DNA of 64,000 nucleotides from Ramlibacter sp. Leaf400 (GCF_001424545.1 NZ_LMQL01000011.1:389124-453123); one strand, 5' to 3'. Counted from the stretch's first letter, positions 51,347-60,495 are shown. The notes: generated by a model not told the origin, from the sequence alone. Program-made: numbers and translations.

Positions 51347-54247
51347 TCAGGCCGGCAGGGCGGCAGGCGCCGCATCGGCCGGCACCGGCATCGTGAAGCG
51401 GAAGGTGGCCCCGCGGCCCGGCTCGCTCTCGCCGTGCACCGCCCCGCCCTGCCGCTGCAGCGCCCGCGCCACCGTCGCCAGGCCGATCCCGGTCCCCGGG
51501 AACTCGTTCTGACCGTGCAGCCGCTGGAAGGTGCCGAAGAGCTTGTCGGCATGGGCCATGTCGAATCCGGCGCCGTTGTCGCGGACGAAGAACTCGCCGC
51601 GCGATACCGAGCCGCCCACGGCGATCTCGGCCACCTCCCGCTGCGCCGTGAACTTCCAGGCGTTGCCCAGCAGGTTCTCCATCACCGAGCGCATCAGGCG
51701 CACGTCGCCCAGCACCACCAGGTCCGGCGCGACGTGCCAGCGCACCTGGCGCGCGGGGGATTCGGCCTGCAGGCCTTCCAGGATCTCGGTGGCGATGGCG
51801 CTCAGGTCGACGCGGCCGCGGACGATGTCGGCCTGCGAAACCTCGGCCAGCAGCAGCAGGCCCTGCACCAGCTGCACCATCTCTTCCGCATTGGCCTGGA
51901 TGCGCCGCAGGAAATGGTCGGCCCTCGATCCGGCGGGCAGCGGCCCGAGCTCCTGCGCCAGCAGCTGGGCGAACGAGCCGATGCGCTGCAGCGGCGACTG
52001 CAGGTCGTGCGAGACCGAGTAGGAGAACGAGCGCAACTGGTCGTTGGCCAGGCTCAGGGCCGCCTCGTTAGCCTTCAGGTCCGTGATGTCGGCGTCGATG
52101 CCCACCCAGAACACGATCCGGCCCTCCTCCCCGCGAACCGGCGTCGCCCGGTACGAGGTGGTGTGGAAGGTGCCGTCGCCCGCGCGCAGGCGCCGCGTGC
52201 CCTGGAAGGTGCCGCCGTCCTTCTGGCAGCGCGACCAGTTGGCCAGCACCAGGGGACGGTCGTCGGGATGCAGCGCCTGGGTCCATTCCATGCCCAGGCC
52301 GCCGGGCGCGGCGCCGCCGACCAGCTGGTACCAGGCGGGGCTGAAGAAGGTGGCGCGCCCGCTCGGGTCCAGCGTCCAGATCGGGAAAGGGGCCTGCTCG
52401 GCCAGGGTGCGGAACAGCGCCTCCTGGCGTTCCAGCTCGAGGGTGCGCTGGGCGATGCGCTGCTCCAGCGTGGCATTGAGCTCGCGGATCTCGGCCACCA
52501 TGCGCACGCGCTGCGTGACGTCCTGCTGCGCGCCCTGCACGCGGATGACGCGGCCGGCGGCGTCGCGCACGGGCTGGCCCATGGCGCGGATCCACACCTC
52601 GCGGCCGGCCGGGGTGCGCACCCGGCCCTCGAGGTCGAAGGGCTCGCCGTAATGCACGCAGCGCTGCAGGGTGACCTGGGCCTTGGCGCGGCCCCGGGGG
52701 CCCATCAGGCCGTAGAACTCCCCCAGCGCCGGCATGGCGCCGGGCGGCAGGTCCAGCATCGCCGCCGCCACCCCGGACAGCGCGATGCGCCCGCTCTCCA
52801 GGTCCAGCTCCCAGCTGCCCAGGCGCGCCAGCTCGCCGGCCAGCCGCAGCATGTCGGCCTGCTCCTGCAGCTGCTCCTGCGCCATCTTCAGCTCGTGGAT
52901 GTCGGTGGAGGTGCCGTACCACGACACCACCTGGCCGGCGCCGTTGCGATTCGGCCGGGCGCGCACCAGCTGCCAGCGGTCGTAGCCGTCGGCATAGCGC
53001 AGGCGCAGTTCGGCCTGCACCGGCTCGCCGGCGGCGACGCCGGGCGCCGTTTCCGCTTCGGCCCGCAGCGCGTCCTCCGGATGGACCAGCTGGAACCAGC
53101 GCACGCCGTGCGTCTCCTCGGCCGGCCGGCCGGTGGCGTCGGACCAGCACTGGTTGACGAACTCCACCACGCCCTGCGCGTTGGTGATGAACACGATCTG
53201 CGGCATCGCCTGGGCGAGATCGCCGAACCGCTGCTCCAGGTGGCGCCGGCGCGCCGCCTGCCGGTGCACCTGCAGCGCCAGCGCGGCGGCCCCCAGCACG
53301 GACAGCAGCCACACGCCGCCGGTGAGCGCGGCGAACCGGCGCCAGGGCGCCAGGATGTTGGCGTACGACGAGCCCACCATCACGACCAGCTGCGGGTAGG
53401 TGGACGGCGAGCGGTAGGCCACCAGGCGCTCGACGTCGTCGATCACGCTGCGCCCGTGGAACAGGCCCTGGGACGAATGGTTCAGCCACTCCCTGAAGAG
53501 CGGCAGGTGCCCGTAGTCGCGCCCGAGCGCCGACTCGTTCGGCGGGCTTCGCATCAGCAGCTGGCCGTTGCGGTGCATCAGGTTCACGATGCCGCCGCTG
53601 CCGACGTCCAGCCCCTGCCAGACCGACTGGAAATAGGTCGGCTCGATGGCGGCGACGATCACGCCCTGGAAGGCGCCGCCGGCATCGCGCACCGGGCGCG
53701 ACACCGTCATCTGCAGGCGCCCGGTGGCGCGGCTGCGCACCGTGGGGCTGACGTAGGCGGCCGGCGGGCCCTCGGCGGCGCGCGGGCCCATGAAGTACTC
53801 GCGGTCGGAGCCGCTGGGCATGCCCGCGCCGCCGTCGGTGTGGTGGACCACCTGGCCCTGGGCATCCGTGGTCCACAGGGCGCGCACGTAGGGAAGGTCC
53901 TTGAGCTGCGCGCGCAGCAGGGCGTCCCCGGCGACGCCCTCCACCCGGCCCGCCTCGGCGGCATCGCGCAGCGTCTGTTCGGCGAACTGCAGGCGCTGGT
54001 CCACCGTCTGGATGCTGCGGGTGGTCTGCTCGGTGATGACGCGGGCCAGCGCGGTGGTGAGCTGCTCGCCCCAGCGCACGGCCTCGCCGCGCAGCAGCCA
54101 CAGCGCGGTGGCCACCAGGACCCCCGAAACCACGGCGAACACGGCCACCCAGACCAGCGCGCTGCGCCCGGGCAGCGTAGCGGCCGGAACGGCCAGCGAC
54201 ATCACGGTCGGCCCGAAATCCGATGTGCTGGGCGTCGTTTTCCTCAT
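51347..54247 (-). CDS. Multi-PAS sensor histidine kinase
   Basis: A 966-residue membrane kinase. TM1 lies at about 30-52, then a periplasmic dCache sensor (about 60-300, with HTDGGAGMPSGSDREYFMGP), then TM2 (about 305-325). Three PAS/PAC modules follow (for example MPQIVFITNAQGVVEFVNQC and PFPIWTLDPSGRATFFSPAW) with coiled linkers. HisKA has SVSHDLQSPLQRIGSFAQLL and HATPase has NLLGNAWKFT and GTGIGLATVARALQRQGG. The Asp after the phospho-His (HDL) is the phytochrome-type variant. The start ATG 54247 (MRKTTPSTSD) is chosen; ATG 54202 and GTG 54343 are alternatives. Confidence 0.9.
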   Translation of the reverse strand: MRKTTPSTSDFGPTVMSLAVPAATLPGRSALVWVAVFAVVSGVLVATALWLLRGEAVRWGEQLTTALARVITEQTTRSIQTVDQRLQFAEQTLRDAAEAGRVEGVAGDALLRAQLKDLPYVRALWTTDAQGQVVHHTDGGAGMPSGSDREYFMGPRAAEGPPAAYVSPTVRSRATGRLQMTVSRPVRDAGGAFQGVIVAAIEPTYFQSVWQGLDVGSGGIVNLMHRNGQLLMRSPPNESALGRDYGHLPLFREWLNHSSQGLFHGRSVIDDVERLVAYRSPSTYPQLVVMVGSSYANILAPWRRFAALTGGVWLLSVLGAAALALQVHRQAARRRHLEQRFGDLAQAMPQIVFITNAQGVVEFVNQCWSDATGRPAEETHGVRWFQLVHPEDALRAEAETAPGVAAGEPVQAELRLRYADGYDRWQLVRARPNRNGAGQVVSWYGTSTDIHELKMAQEQLQEQADMLRLAGELARLGSWELDLESGRIALSGVAAAMLDLPPGAMPALGEFYGLMGPRGRAKAQVTLQRCVHYGEPFDLEGRVRTPAGREVWIRAMGQPVRDAAGRVIRVQGAQQDVTQRVRMVAEIRELNATLEQRIAQRTLELERQEALFRTLAEQAPFPIWTLDPSGRATFFSPAWYQLVGGAAPGGLGMEWTQALHPDDRPLVLANWSRCQKDGGTFQGTRRLRAGDGTFHTTSYRATPVRGEEGRIVFWVGIDADITDLKANEAALSLANDQLRSFSYSVSHDLQSPLQRIGSFAQLLAQELGPLPAGSRADHFLRRIQANAEEMVQLVQGLLLLAEVSQADIVRGRVDLSAIATEILEGLQAESPARQVRWHVAPDLVVLGDVRLMRSVMENLLGNAWKFTAQREVAEIAVGGSVSRGEFFVRDNGAGFDMAHADKLFGTFQRLHGQNEFPGTGIGLATVARALQRQGGAVHGESEPGRGATFRFTMPVPADAAPAALPA

Positions 54248-54456
54248 CCCTGTCTTGTCATTTTTTGGGGTCGCGATGCCCTCGAACCCGTGATCGTCCC
54301 ATGAACCCGGCCGCACCCGACGCGCCGCCGGACGTGCTTTCACGCGGGGCCGGGCCGCCGTGTAAGTAAAACGACGTCGCTTTGCCGGAATGCCGGCCAG
54401 CGCGCATACTCGACAGCTACAACAAGCGCCGCAACGGCGCCACCGGAGGGACTCGC

Positions 54457-55203
54457 ATGGGACTCATGGATCGCCTGTTCGGCAAGGCGGCGGCCAAGCC
54501 TGCCGCGCCACGCGCGGCGAGCAGCGTGCAGAACAGCGTCGGCCCGTCGACCCGGGGCGGAGGCGGCACGCCGCAGTCGATCCGCAAGGAGCTGGTGCGC
54601 GTCACGGTCCGCGAGACGCTGCTGCACAACGGCATCCCCAGCGCCTGGATCCGCGCCGATCCCCTCACCACGTCCGCCCCCGGCCGCGATGCCGGCGTGC
54701 ACGTGCGGCTGGTGGTCAAGCACTGGGACGCCCGGCTGATGCACCACTCGGTCGCCCTGCAGGAGCACGTGGAAAAGCGCATCCTCGCGCTGGACCCGCA
54801 GGCCGAGCACTGGCTGATGGGCCTGTCCTGGCAGTTCGACCTGGACGACGTCTCCATCTGCCCGCCCCTGCCCCACCCCGGCAGCTGGACCGCGGACACC
54901 GCCAGGCCCTTCTCCGTGGGCACGGGTGCGGTCGCCAGGCCGGTCCCCGAGCCTGCGCAGGCCAGCGGCGACGTGATCACCGGACCCACCCGCATCCAGC
55001 AGCCCGGCGACGACCGGCGCAAGGCGCTCGAGCGCATGCTCAGCGAACGCGACCGCGATTTCGGTGGCGACGGCTCGGGCTTCACCCGGACCCAGCCCAT
55101 GGGCTTCGAGAAGACGCAGCCCATGCCCGTCTTCGGCAAGACGGCGCCCGCGCCGATCGAGCCTTCCCCGCCGCCGGCGCAGCGTCCGCGGTCCGGCGGT
55201 TGA
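54457..55203 (+). CDS. Hypothetical protein, 248 residues
   Basis: I recognise no family. The chain starts MGLMDRLFGKAAAKPAAPRA. A conserved-looking core spans about 40-145 (IRKELVRVTVRETLLHNGIP, then HVRLVVKHWDARLMHHSVAL and HWLMGLSWQFDLDD), then a Pro/Thr-rich tail with TQPMGFEKTQPMPVFGKTAP. The tail repeats (F/R)TQPM. GGAGG at 54445-54449 supports ATG 54457. The amphipathic MGLMDRLFGK start is common in small cytoplasmic regulators. Its stop overlaps the MATE gene start as TTGA. Confidence 0.7.
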   Translation: MGLMDRLFGKAAAKPAAPRAASSVQNSVGPSTRGGGGTPQSIRKELVRVTVRETLLHNGIPSAWIRADPLTTSAPGRDAGVHVRLVVKHWDARLMHHSVALQEHVEKRILALDPQAEHWLMGLSWQFDLDDVSICPPLPHPGSWTADTARPFSVGTGAVARPVPEPAQASGDVITGPTRIQQPGDDRRKALERMLSERDRDFGGDGSGFTRTQPMGFEKTQPMPVFGKTAPAPIEPSPPPAQRPRSGG

Positions 55204-56537
55204 CCCGCGGCGACGCGGGACCGCTCTGGACCCGCTTCCTCGCTTTCCTCGCGCCGCTGGTCCTGACCAATGTGCTGCAGGCGCTCTCCGGCACGCTGAA
55301 CAACATCTACCTGGGCCGCATGCTGGGCACCAGCGCGCTGGCCGCCGCGGTCGCTTTCTTCCCGCTGCTGATGTTCCTGATCGCGCTGGTGATCGGCCTG
55401 GGCACGGGCAGCACCATCCTGGTCGGCCAGGCCTGGGGCGCCCACAAGCACGACGTGGTGCGGCGCGTGGCCGGCACCACGCTGGCCGGCGCGGTGGTGC
55501 TCGGGGTCGTCATCATGGGGCTGGGCTTCCTGGGCATCGACCGGATGCTGCAGGGGCTGCGCACGCCCGCAGCGGTGCTGCCGCAGGCGGTCGCCTATGC
55601 CCACGTCCTGCTGCTGGCGCTGCCGGCGCTGTTCGTCTCCATCGTCGCGGCCTCGCTGCTGCGCGGCGTGGGCGACACCGTCACGCCGCTGCGCATGCTG
55701 GCGATCACCACGCTGTTCTCGATGCTGCTGACGCCTGCTCTGATCCGGGCCGGCGCCGGCGTGGCCAGCGCGGCGTGGGCCGTGCTGGCCGGCAACGTGG
55801 CGGGGCTGCTCTGGCTGGCCTGGCACCTCTCGCGCCGCCACCACGTGCTGGCCTGGTCCACGCTGGTGCCGCACCTGCGCTTCGAAGGGCCCCTGCTGCG
55901 GCAGGTGGTGCGCCTGGGCATCCCGACCGGCCTGTTCTTCACGGTCGGCTCGCTGGCCGACATCGCCCTGCTGTCGCTGGTGAACGCGCACGGCGTGCAC
56001 GCCACGGCGGCCTGGGGCGCGGTCAACCAGGTGATGGCCTACGTGCAGTTCCCGGCGATGTCGATCGCCATCGCGTCCTCGGTGTTCGCGGCGCAGGCGA
56101 TCGGGGGCGGCCGCCTCGCGCAGATCGCGCAGGTCACGCGCATCGGCCTGGGCATGAACCTGGCGATCACCGGCGGGCTGGCCCTGCTGGTGGCGCTGCT
56201 GGCGCGGCCCGCGGCCAGCCTGTTCCTCACCGATGCCGGGGTGGTGGCACTGGCGGCCTCGGTGCTGCGCATCATGGTGGTGGGCAGCGTGCTGTTCGGG
56301 ATGGCCAGCGTGTTCAGCGGCATCATGCGCGCCGCCGGCACGGTGCGCGTGCCCACGGCCATCTCGCTGGGCTGCCTGGCGCTGCTGGTCTTCCCGCTCG
56401 GCTGGCTGTTCGACCGCACGCTGGGCCTGCGCTGGATCTGGCTGGCCTATCCCGCCACCTACGGCGTCGGGCTGCTGCTGCAGGCCGCGTACTTCCACGG
56501 GGTGTGGAAGCGGCAGCCGATCCGCAGCCTGGTCTGA
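55200..56537 (+). CDS. MATE-family multidrug/sodium antiporter
   Basis: A 445-residue polytopic inner-membrane exporter with 12 predicted helices in two halves. Family landmarks are PLVLTNVLQALSGTLNNIYL in helix 1, GLGTGSTILVGQAWGAHKHD in the first half and MSIAIASSVFAAQAIGGGRL in the second. MATE proteins expel cationic drugs or metabolites using Na+ or H+ gradients. The start is TTG 55200, overlapping the upstream stop; it gives the expected short N-terminus (MTRGDAGPLWTRFLAFLAP). No regulator is next to it. Confidence 0.9.
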   Translation: MTRGDAGPLWTRFLAFLAPLVLTNVLQALSGTLNNIYLGRMLGTSALAAAVAFFPLLMFLIALVIGLGTGSTILVGQAWGAHKHDVVRRVAGTTLAGAVVLGVVIMGLGFLGIDRMLQGLRTPAAVLPQAVAYAHVLLLALPALFVSIVAASLLRGVGDTVTPLRMLAITTLFSMLLTPALIRAGAGVASAAWAVLAGNVAGLLWLAWHLSRRHHVLAWSTLVPHLRFEGPLLRQVVRLGIPTGLFFTVGSLADIALLSLVNAHGVHATAAWGAVNQVMAYVQFPAMSIAIASSVFAAQAIGGGRLAQIAQVTRIGLGMNLAITGGLALLVALLARPAASLFLTDAGVVALAASVLRIMVVGSVLFGMASVFSGIMRAAGTVRVPTAISLGCLALLVFPLGWLFDRTLGLRWIWLAYPATYGVGLLLQAAYFHGVWKRQPIRSLV

Positions 56538-56547
56538 AACCGCCGCG

Positions 56548-57255
56548 TCAGAACAGGCTGCCGGTCTCCGGCGGCGGGGGACGCGTGGTGCGGACGCTGG
56601 ACGCCTTGGGCGTGCGCGGTGGCAGCGGCGAGGCCTCGGCCACCAGCGGCCTGTCCCACATCCGCAGGTAGTTGCTCGCCTCCTGCACGCGGCAGGTGAG
56701 CCAGTTGCCGTAGTCCTCGGGGTCGAGGATCACCACCATGCGCTTTTCGTCCTCGGGCCGGTGGAAGCGCCGCATCAGCGGATGGGCGTCGGCATTGACG
56801 GTGAGCATGGCGAAGCTGAACACGTCGCGGCCATCGGGGTGGCGCCACTTGCGGTAGATGCCGGCGACGCCGAACGGCACGAAGCCTTCCTGCCAGATCG
56901 CCCAGCGCACCGCCTGGCCGGTCTCCCAGCTGGGTTCGTAGATCGCCTCGCAGGGGATGATGCAGCGCCAGCCGCGGGCCCAGGATTCGCGGAAGCTGGG
57001 CAGGCGCGCCACGGTCTCGCTGCGTGCGTTGTAGGTCCTTCTTCCGAATCCGATCTCGGTGGCGAAATCGGGCAGCAGGCCGAACACGCCGTCGTCCACC
57101 ACCCGCTCGAAGCCCGAGCCTTCCTCGGCCAGCCGGATGAAGGGCGCCAGGCCCAGCGGCCAGGTGTCGACCGGCGCGTCGTCGCGGTCGCGTTCCACGC
57201 CGAAGAAGGTCAGCAGCCGTTCGCGCCGGCTCACCGGCACGTAGTTCGAACACAT
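56548..57255 (-). CDS. SOS response-associated peptidase (SRAP/YedK family)
   Basis: A 235-residue SRAP protein. The invariant Cys2 follows the initiator Met, but the usual MCGR start reads MCSNYVPVSR. NARSETV, CIIPCEAIYEP with the active-site Glu, and VNADAHPLMRRFH with the His are present. YedK/HMCES Cys2 forms a thiazolidine crosslink with abasic sites in single-stranded DNA to protect forks. The start is fixed by Cys2 at ATG 57255. It is convergent with the MATE gene and divergent from hxlR. Confidence 0.9.
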   Translation of the reverse strand: MCSNYVPVSRRERLLTFFGVERDRDDAPVDTWPLGLAPFIRLAEEGSGFERVVDDGVFGLLPDFATEIGFGRRTYNARSETVARLPSFRESWARGWRCIIPCEAIYEPSWETGQAVRWAIWQEGFVPFGVAGIYRKWRHPDGRDVFSFAMLTVNADAHPLMRRFHRPEDEKRMVVILDPEDYGNWLTCRVQEASNYLRMWDRPLVAEASPLPPRTPKASSVRTTRPPPPETGSLF

Positions 57256-57299
57256 CGGAAGATGGTAGCGGAGCCGCAGGAAGCTGGGTTTCCCCGCTA

Positions 57300-57328
57300 T
57301 TGTTTGTGTAGCGCAGGCTGCGTACACT
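57300..57328 (+). promoter_or_regulatory. Sigma-70 promoter upstream of the HxlR-family gene
   Basis: TTGTTT at 57300-57305 and TACACT at 57323-57328 are separated by exactly 17 bp. Transcription would begin near 57335, just before three 20-bp tandem repeats. Confidence 0.7.
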
Positions 57329-57340
57329 CCCCCTCCCGCC

Positions 57341-57400
57341 GCGACGCCCGCGCCGCGAATGCGACGTCCACGCCGCGAATGCGACGTCCGCGCCGGGGCG
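57341..57400. repeat. Three tandem 20-bp repeats in the hxlR leader
   Basis: Units GCGACGCCCGCGCCGCGAAT, GCGACGTCCACGCCGCGAAT and a degenerate third copy (GCGACGTCCGCGCCGGGGCG) occupy 57341-57400, between promoter and start codon. Helical-phase spacing (two turns) suits cooperative regulator binding. Confidence 0.85.
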
Positions 57401-57416
57401 GGGAGAACAAGAAAGC

Positions 57417-57746
57417 ATGAGTTCCAAGGACAACGTGGCCATCCACCAGCTGCTGGCCCTGCTGGAGGCGCGCTATGCGATCCGCGTGCTGTGGGCGCTG
57501 CGCGACGGGCATCCGCAGACCTTCCGCCTGCTGCAGGACAGCGTGGGCGGCATCACCCCGAACACGCTGAACACCCGCATCAAGGAGATGCGCGAGGCGG
57601 GCCTGATCGGCCACGGCCCCGACGGCTATTGCGTCACTCCCGCCGGTGCCGACCTCCTCAAGCGCCTGTCCGAACTGCCTGCCTTCGCCGCCAAGTGGGT
57701 GGCGGGGCAGGGTCGCAGGAAACAGCAGCACAGCGCCGCCACATGA
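57417..57746 (+). CDS. HxlR-family winged-helix transcriptional regulator
   Basis: A 109-residue regulator. The HxlR winged helix is visible: AIRVLWALRDGHPQTFRLLQ, then GGITPNTLNTRIKEMREAGL as the recognition helix region and a wing GHGPDGYCVTPAG. HxlR proteins often bind aldehydes or phenolics and repress detoxification genes. ATG 57417 overlaps its target-candidate FAH gene at the other end (ATGA), so it probably regulates its own operon, perhaps through the tandem 20-bp repeats upstream. Confidence 0.85.
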   Translation: MSSKDNVAIHQLLALLEARYAIRVLWALRDGHPQTFRLLQDSVGGITPNTLNTRIKEMREAGLIGHGPDGYCVTPAGADLLKRLSELPAFAAKWVAGQGRRKQQHSAAT

Positions 57747-58939
57747 ACGACCTCGCTTCCTCCCTGCGCCCCGGGACCGCCCTGCCGCAGGACGCCGCGG
57801 ACGCCACCCTGGTCGGCCGCGCCTGGGTCGAGGGCCAGGGCGCCGTGCTGGTTCGAATCACGCCCGAAGCCGTGTTCGACCTCTCGGGCCTGGCGCCCAC
57901 CATGAGCGAACTGCTCGACCTGCCCGAGCCGGCCGCCGCGGTGCGCGGTTTCGCCGCACCGCGCATCGGCGCCACGGCCGCCGTGCTGGCCAACAGCGCC
58001 TGGGATGCGCACGATCCGGCCCTGCCCTGGCTGCTCGCGCCCTGCGACCTGCAGGCCATCAAGGCCGCCGGCGTCACCTTCGTGGCGTCGATGCTGGAAC
58101 GCGTGATCGAGGAGCAGGCGCGCGGCGATGCCTCGCGGGCCGAGAGCGTGCGTGCCGCGGTGGTGGCCGTGATCGGCGAGAACCTCGCGGCGGTCAGGCC
58201 CGGCTCGCCGGAAGCGCTGCGCCTGAAGGACGTGCTGATCGCGCAGGGCATGTGGTCGCAGTACCTCGAGGTGGGCATAGGCCCCGACGCCGAGGTGTTC
58301 ACCAAGTCGCAGCCCATGAGCGCGGTGGGCACGGGCGCCGAAGTCGGCCTGCACCCGCGCAGCGAATGGAACAACCCCGAGCCGGAGGTGGTGCTGGCCG
58401 TCGACAGCCGCGGGCAGGTGAAGGGCGCGGCGCTGGGCAACGACGTCAACCTGCGCGACTTCGAGGGCCGCAGCGCCCTGCTGCTGGGCAAGGCCAAGGA
58501 CAACAACGGCAGCTGCGCCATCGGGCCCGTCATCCGGCTGTTCGACGCGCGGTTCGGCATCGACGTGCTGCGGCGCTGCGAGCTGGCGATGGAGGTTCGC
58601 GGGCCGGAAGGCTTCGTGCTGCGGGGATCCAGTTCGCTCGCGAAGATCAGCCGCGATCCGCTGGACCTGGTGGCGCAGGCGCGCGGCAGCACGCACCAGT
58701 ACCCCGACGGCTTCATGCTGTTCCTGGGCACGATGTTCGCGCCCACGCAGGACCGGCACGGCCCCGGCCAGGGCTTCACGCACGTGGTGGGCGATGTGGT
58801 CACGGTCCAGGCACCCGCCCTCGGTACACTCGCCAACCGCGTCAACACCAGCGACCGCATCCCGCCCTGGACCTATGGCACCGGCGCGCTGATGAGGGAC
58901 CTGGCCCGGCGGGGCCTGCTGGGCGCCGCCGCCACCTGA
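57743..58939 (+). CDS. Fumarylacetoacetate hydrolase-family protein
   Basis: A 398-residue FAH-fold enzyme. The metal/substrate site is seen in NNPEPEVVLAVDSRGQVKGA and ALGNDVNLRDFEGRSALLLG, followed by AKDNNGSCAIGPVIRLF. It is longer than most 220-290-residue family members because of an N-terminal alpha/beta region (about 1-130). FAH-family hydrolases cleave C-C or decarboxylate small beta-keto acids in aromatic or sugar catabolism; the substrate here is not known. It overlaps hxlR by 4 nt and is probably under its control. Confidence 0.87.
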   Translation: MNDLASSLRPGTALPQDAADATLVGRAWVEGQGAVLVRITPEAVFDLSGLAPTMSELLDLPEPAAAVRGFAAPRIGATAAVLANSAWDAHDPALPWLLAPCDLQAIKAAGVTFVASMLERVIEEQARGDASRAESVRAAVVAVIGENLAAVRPGSPEALRLKDVLIAQGMWSQYLEVGIGPDAEVFTKSQPMSAVGTGAEVGLHPRSEWNNPEPEVVLAVDSRGQVKGAALGNDVNLRDFEGRSALLLGKAKDNNGSCAIGPVIRLFDARFGIDVLRRCELAMEVRGPEGFVLRGSSSLAKISRDPLDLVAQARGSTHQYPDGFMLFLGTMFAPTQDRHGPGQGFTHVVGDVVTVQAPALGTLANRVNTSDRIPPWTYGTGALMRDLARRGLLGAAAT

Positions 58940-58953
58940 AGGACACCAACTCC

Positions 58954-59304
58954 ATGATCACCACCCCCTCCGGCCTGCAGTACGAAGACACCGCCCCCGG
59001 CAACGGCGCCGAGGCCAAGCCCGGCCAGCACGTTCACGTGCACTACACCGGCTGGCTCTACGAGAACGGCAAGCAGGGCGCCAAGTTCGACTCCAGCCAT
59101 GACCGCAACGACCCGTTCGCCTTCTCGCTGGGCGCGGGCATGGTCATCAAGGGCTGGGACGAGGGCGTGGCCGGCATGAAGATCGGCGGCAAGCGCACGC
59201 TGATCATCCCGCCGCAACTGGGCTACGGCGCGCGCGGCGCCGGTGGCGTGATCCCGCCCAACGCCACGCTGAAGTTCGACGTCGAACTGCTCGACGCGCA
59301 CTGA
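58954..59304 (+). CDS. FKBP-type peptidyl-prolyl cis-trans isomerase
   Basis: A 116-residue cytoplasmic FKBP. The full active-site set is present: VHYTGWLYENGK, KFDSSHDR, FSLGAGMVIKGWDEG, with LIIPPQLGYGARGAGGVIPP and LKFDVELLDA. It accelerates proline isomerisation in folding proteins. AAGGAC 10 nt before ATG 58954 supports the start. It may be cotranscribed with the FAH gene. Confidence 0.95.
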   Translation: MITTPSGLQYEDTAPGNGAEAKPGQHVHVHYTGWLYENGKQGAKFDSSHDRNDPFAFSLGAGMVIKGWDEGVAGMKIGGKRTLIIPPQLGYGARGAGGVIPPNATLKFDVELLDAH

Positions 59305-59310
59305 GCCGGG

Positions 59311-59694
59311 TCAGCTGCGCCGGCGCGCCGTCACCTCGATCTCGATCTTCATGCGGGGGTCCAGCAGGCCGGCCTGGATCATCATCGCGGCCGGCCGGAC
59401 CTGGCCGAAATACCGCTTGAGCACGGGCCAGCAGGCCTCGAAATCCCGCCGGTCCGGCAGCACGTAGTTCACCCGCACCACGTCGGCCAGGCTGGCGCCG
59501 GCCTGGCCCAGGGCCGTCGAGATGTTGACCAGGCACTGCTCGCACTGGCCGGCCACGTCCTCCACGAGGGTCATCGTCGAGTAGTCGAAGCCGGTGGTGC
59601 CCGAGACGAAGACCCAGTCGCCGTCCAGCACCGCCCGCGAGTAGCCGATCTCGGCCTCGAACACCGAACCGGAGCTGATCAACCGCCTTGCCAT
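59311..59694 (-). CDS. RidA-family protein
   Basis: A 127-residue trimeric-type RidA/YjgF protein. The catalytic Arg lies in DVVRVNYVLPD, and the terminal KIEIEVTAR has the conserved Glu. Classic RidA deaminates 2-aminoacrylate; this subgroup has FEACWPVLKRYFG, so its substrate may differ. ATG 59694 (MARRLISSGS). It is convergent with the FKBP gene. Confidence 0.88.
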   Translation of the reverse strand: MARRLISSGSVFEAEIGYSRAVLDGDWVFVSGTTGFDYSTMTLVEDVAGQCEQCLVNISTALGQAGASLADVVRVNYVLPDRRDFEACWPVLKRYFGQVRPAAMMIQAGLLDPRMKIEIEVTARRRS

Positions 59695-59825
59695 CGCGCC
59701 CTCCTGGCCAAATCCGGGACTGTACGGCGGCCCCGGACGCCCCCGGCGCCCCCCGGTCGCGCTGCCAGCCCTAGCCCCTCCGGACTAGCTCAGCCTTTTT
59801 TCGGCTTCCGCCGTCCTTTCCCCGT

Positions 59826-59852
59826 CTTGAAAAGGGCTACGCTGCCCCAAGG
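59826..59852 (+). promoter_or_regulatory. Sigma-32 (heat-shock) promoter of grpE
   Basis: CTTGAAA at 59826-59832, a 12-bp spacer and CCCCAAGG at 59845-59852 match the sigma-32 consensus (CTTGAAA, CCCCATNT). The grpE start follows 38 bp later. No CIRCE element was found. Confidence 0.8.
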
Positions 59853-59889
59853 TTGACCGCTGATTCGAGCCGCTTTCCACCTTCAAGAG

Positions 59890-60465
59890 ATGAACGCAGA
59901 CGACAACAAGATCGAACCCACGCTGGACGGGGCCCCCGCCCCGGCCGACCTGCCGCCCGAGGAAGCCGAGGCCGCCGCCGCGGCCAACGAAGCCGACCTG
60001 GCCGCCTCGCTGTCCGAGCTGGAGCAGCTGCGGGCCAGGAACACGGAGCTGACCGAGCAGTACCTGCGGGCGCAGGCCGAGGTGCAGAACACCCGCCGCC
60101 GCACCGACGAGGAGATGGCCAAGGCGCGCAAGTTCGCCATCGAGAGCTTCGCCGAGAGCCTGCTGGCGGTGGCCGACAGCCTGGAGGCCGGCCTGGCCAT
60201 CCAGGACGCCAAGCCCGAGCAGATCCGCGAGGGGGCCGAGGCCACCTTGCGCCAGCTCAAGAGCGTGCTGGAGCGCAACAAGGTGGTGGAGGTCAATCCG
60301 GCCGCCGGCGCGAAGTTCGACCCGCACCAGCACCAGGCGATCTCGATGGTGCCGGCGCCCGGCCAGGAGGCCAACACCGTGGTGACGGTCCTGCAGAAGG
60401 GTTACCTGATCGCCGAGCGGGTGCTCCGCCCGGCGCTGGTGACCGTGGCGGCGCCGCCGCAGTGA
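59890..60465 (+). CDS. grpE: Nucleotide exchange factor GrpE
   Basis: A 191-residue GrpE. An acidic disordered N-terminus (about 1-45) leads to the long dimer coiled coil ([20 protein letters not shown]) and the beta-wing domain ending [17 protein letters not shown]. GrpE releases ADP from DnaK and acts as its thermosensor. It is expressed from a sigma-32-like promoter. The dnaK gene follows 84 bp later with its own heat-shock-like box. Confidence 0.95.
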   Translation: MNADDNKIEPTLDGAPAPADLPPEEAEAAAAANEADLAASLSELEQLRARNTELTEQYLRAQAEVQNTRRRTDEEMAKARKFAIESFAESLLAVADSLEAGLAIQDAKPEQIREGAEATLRQLKSVLERNKVVEVNPAAGAKFDPHQHQAISMVPAPGQEANTVVTVLQKGYLIAERVLRPALVTVAAPPQ

Positions 60466-60468
60466 GCC

Positions 60469-60495
60469 CTTGAAACGGCAAGAGTTATCCACAAG
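60469..60495 (+). promoter_or_regulatory. Probable second heat-shock promoter before dnaK
   Basis: CTTGAAA at 60469-60475 lies just after the grpE stop; after a 12-bp spacer, TCCACAAG is a weaker -10 match. The good -35 in a 84-bp gap suggests extra sigma-32-driven dnaK expression. Confidence 0.5.

Noticed and set aside
51434..54304. A 956-codon plus-strand frame opposite the PAS kinase
   Set aside because: Antisense shadow rich in His/Arg/Gly, with no recognisable domain.
59700..59890. CIRCE/HrcA operator before grpE
   Set aside because: No TTAGCACTC-type inverted repeat was found; the heat-shock signal present is of the sigma-32 type.
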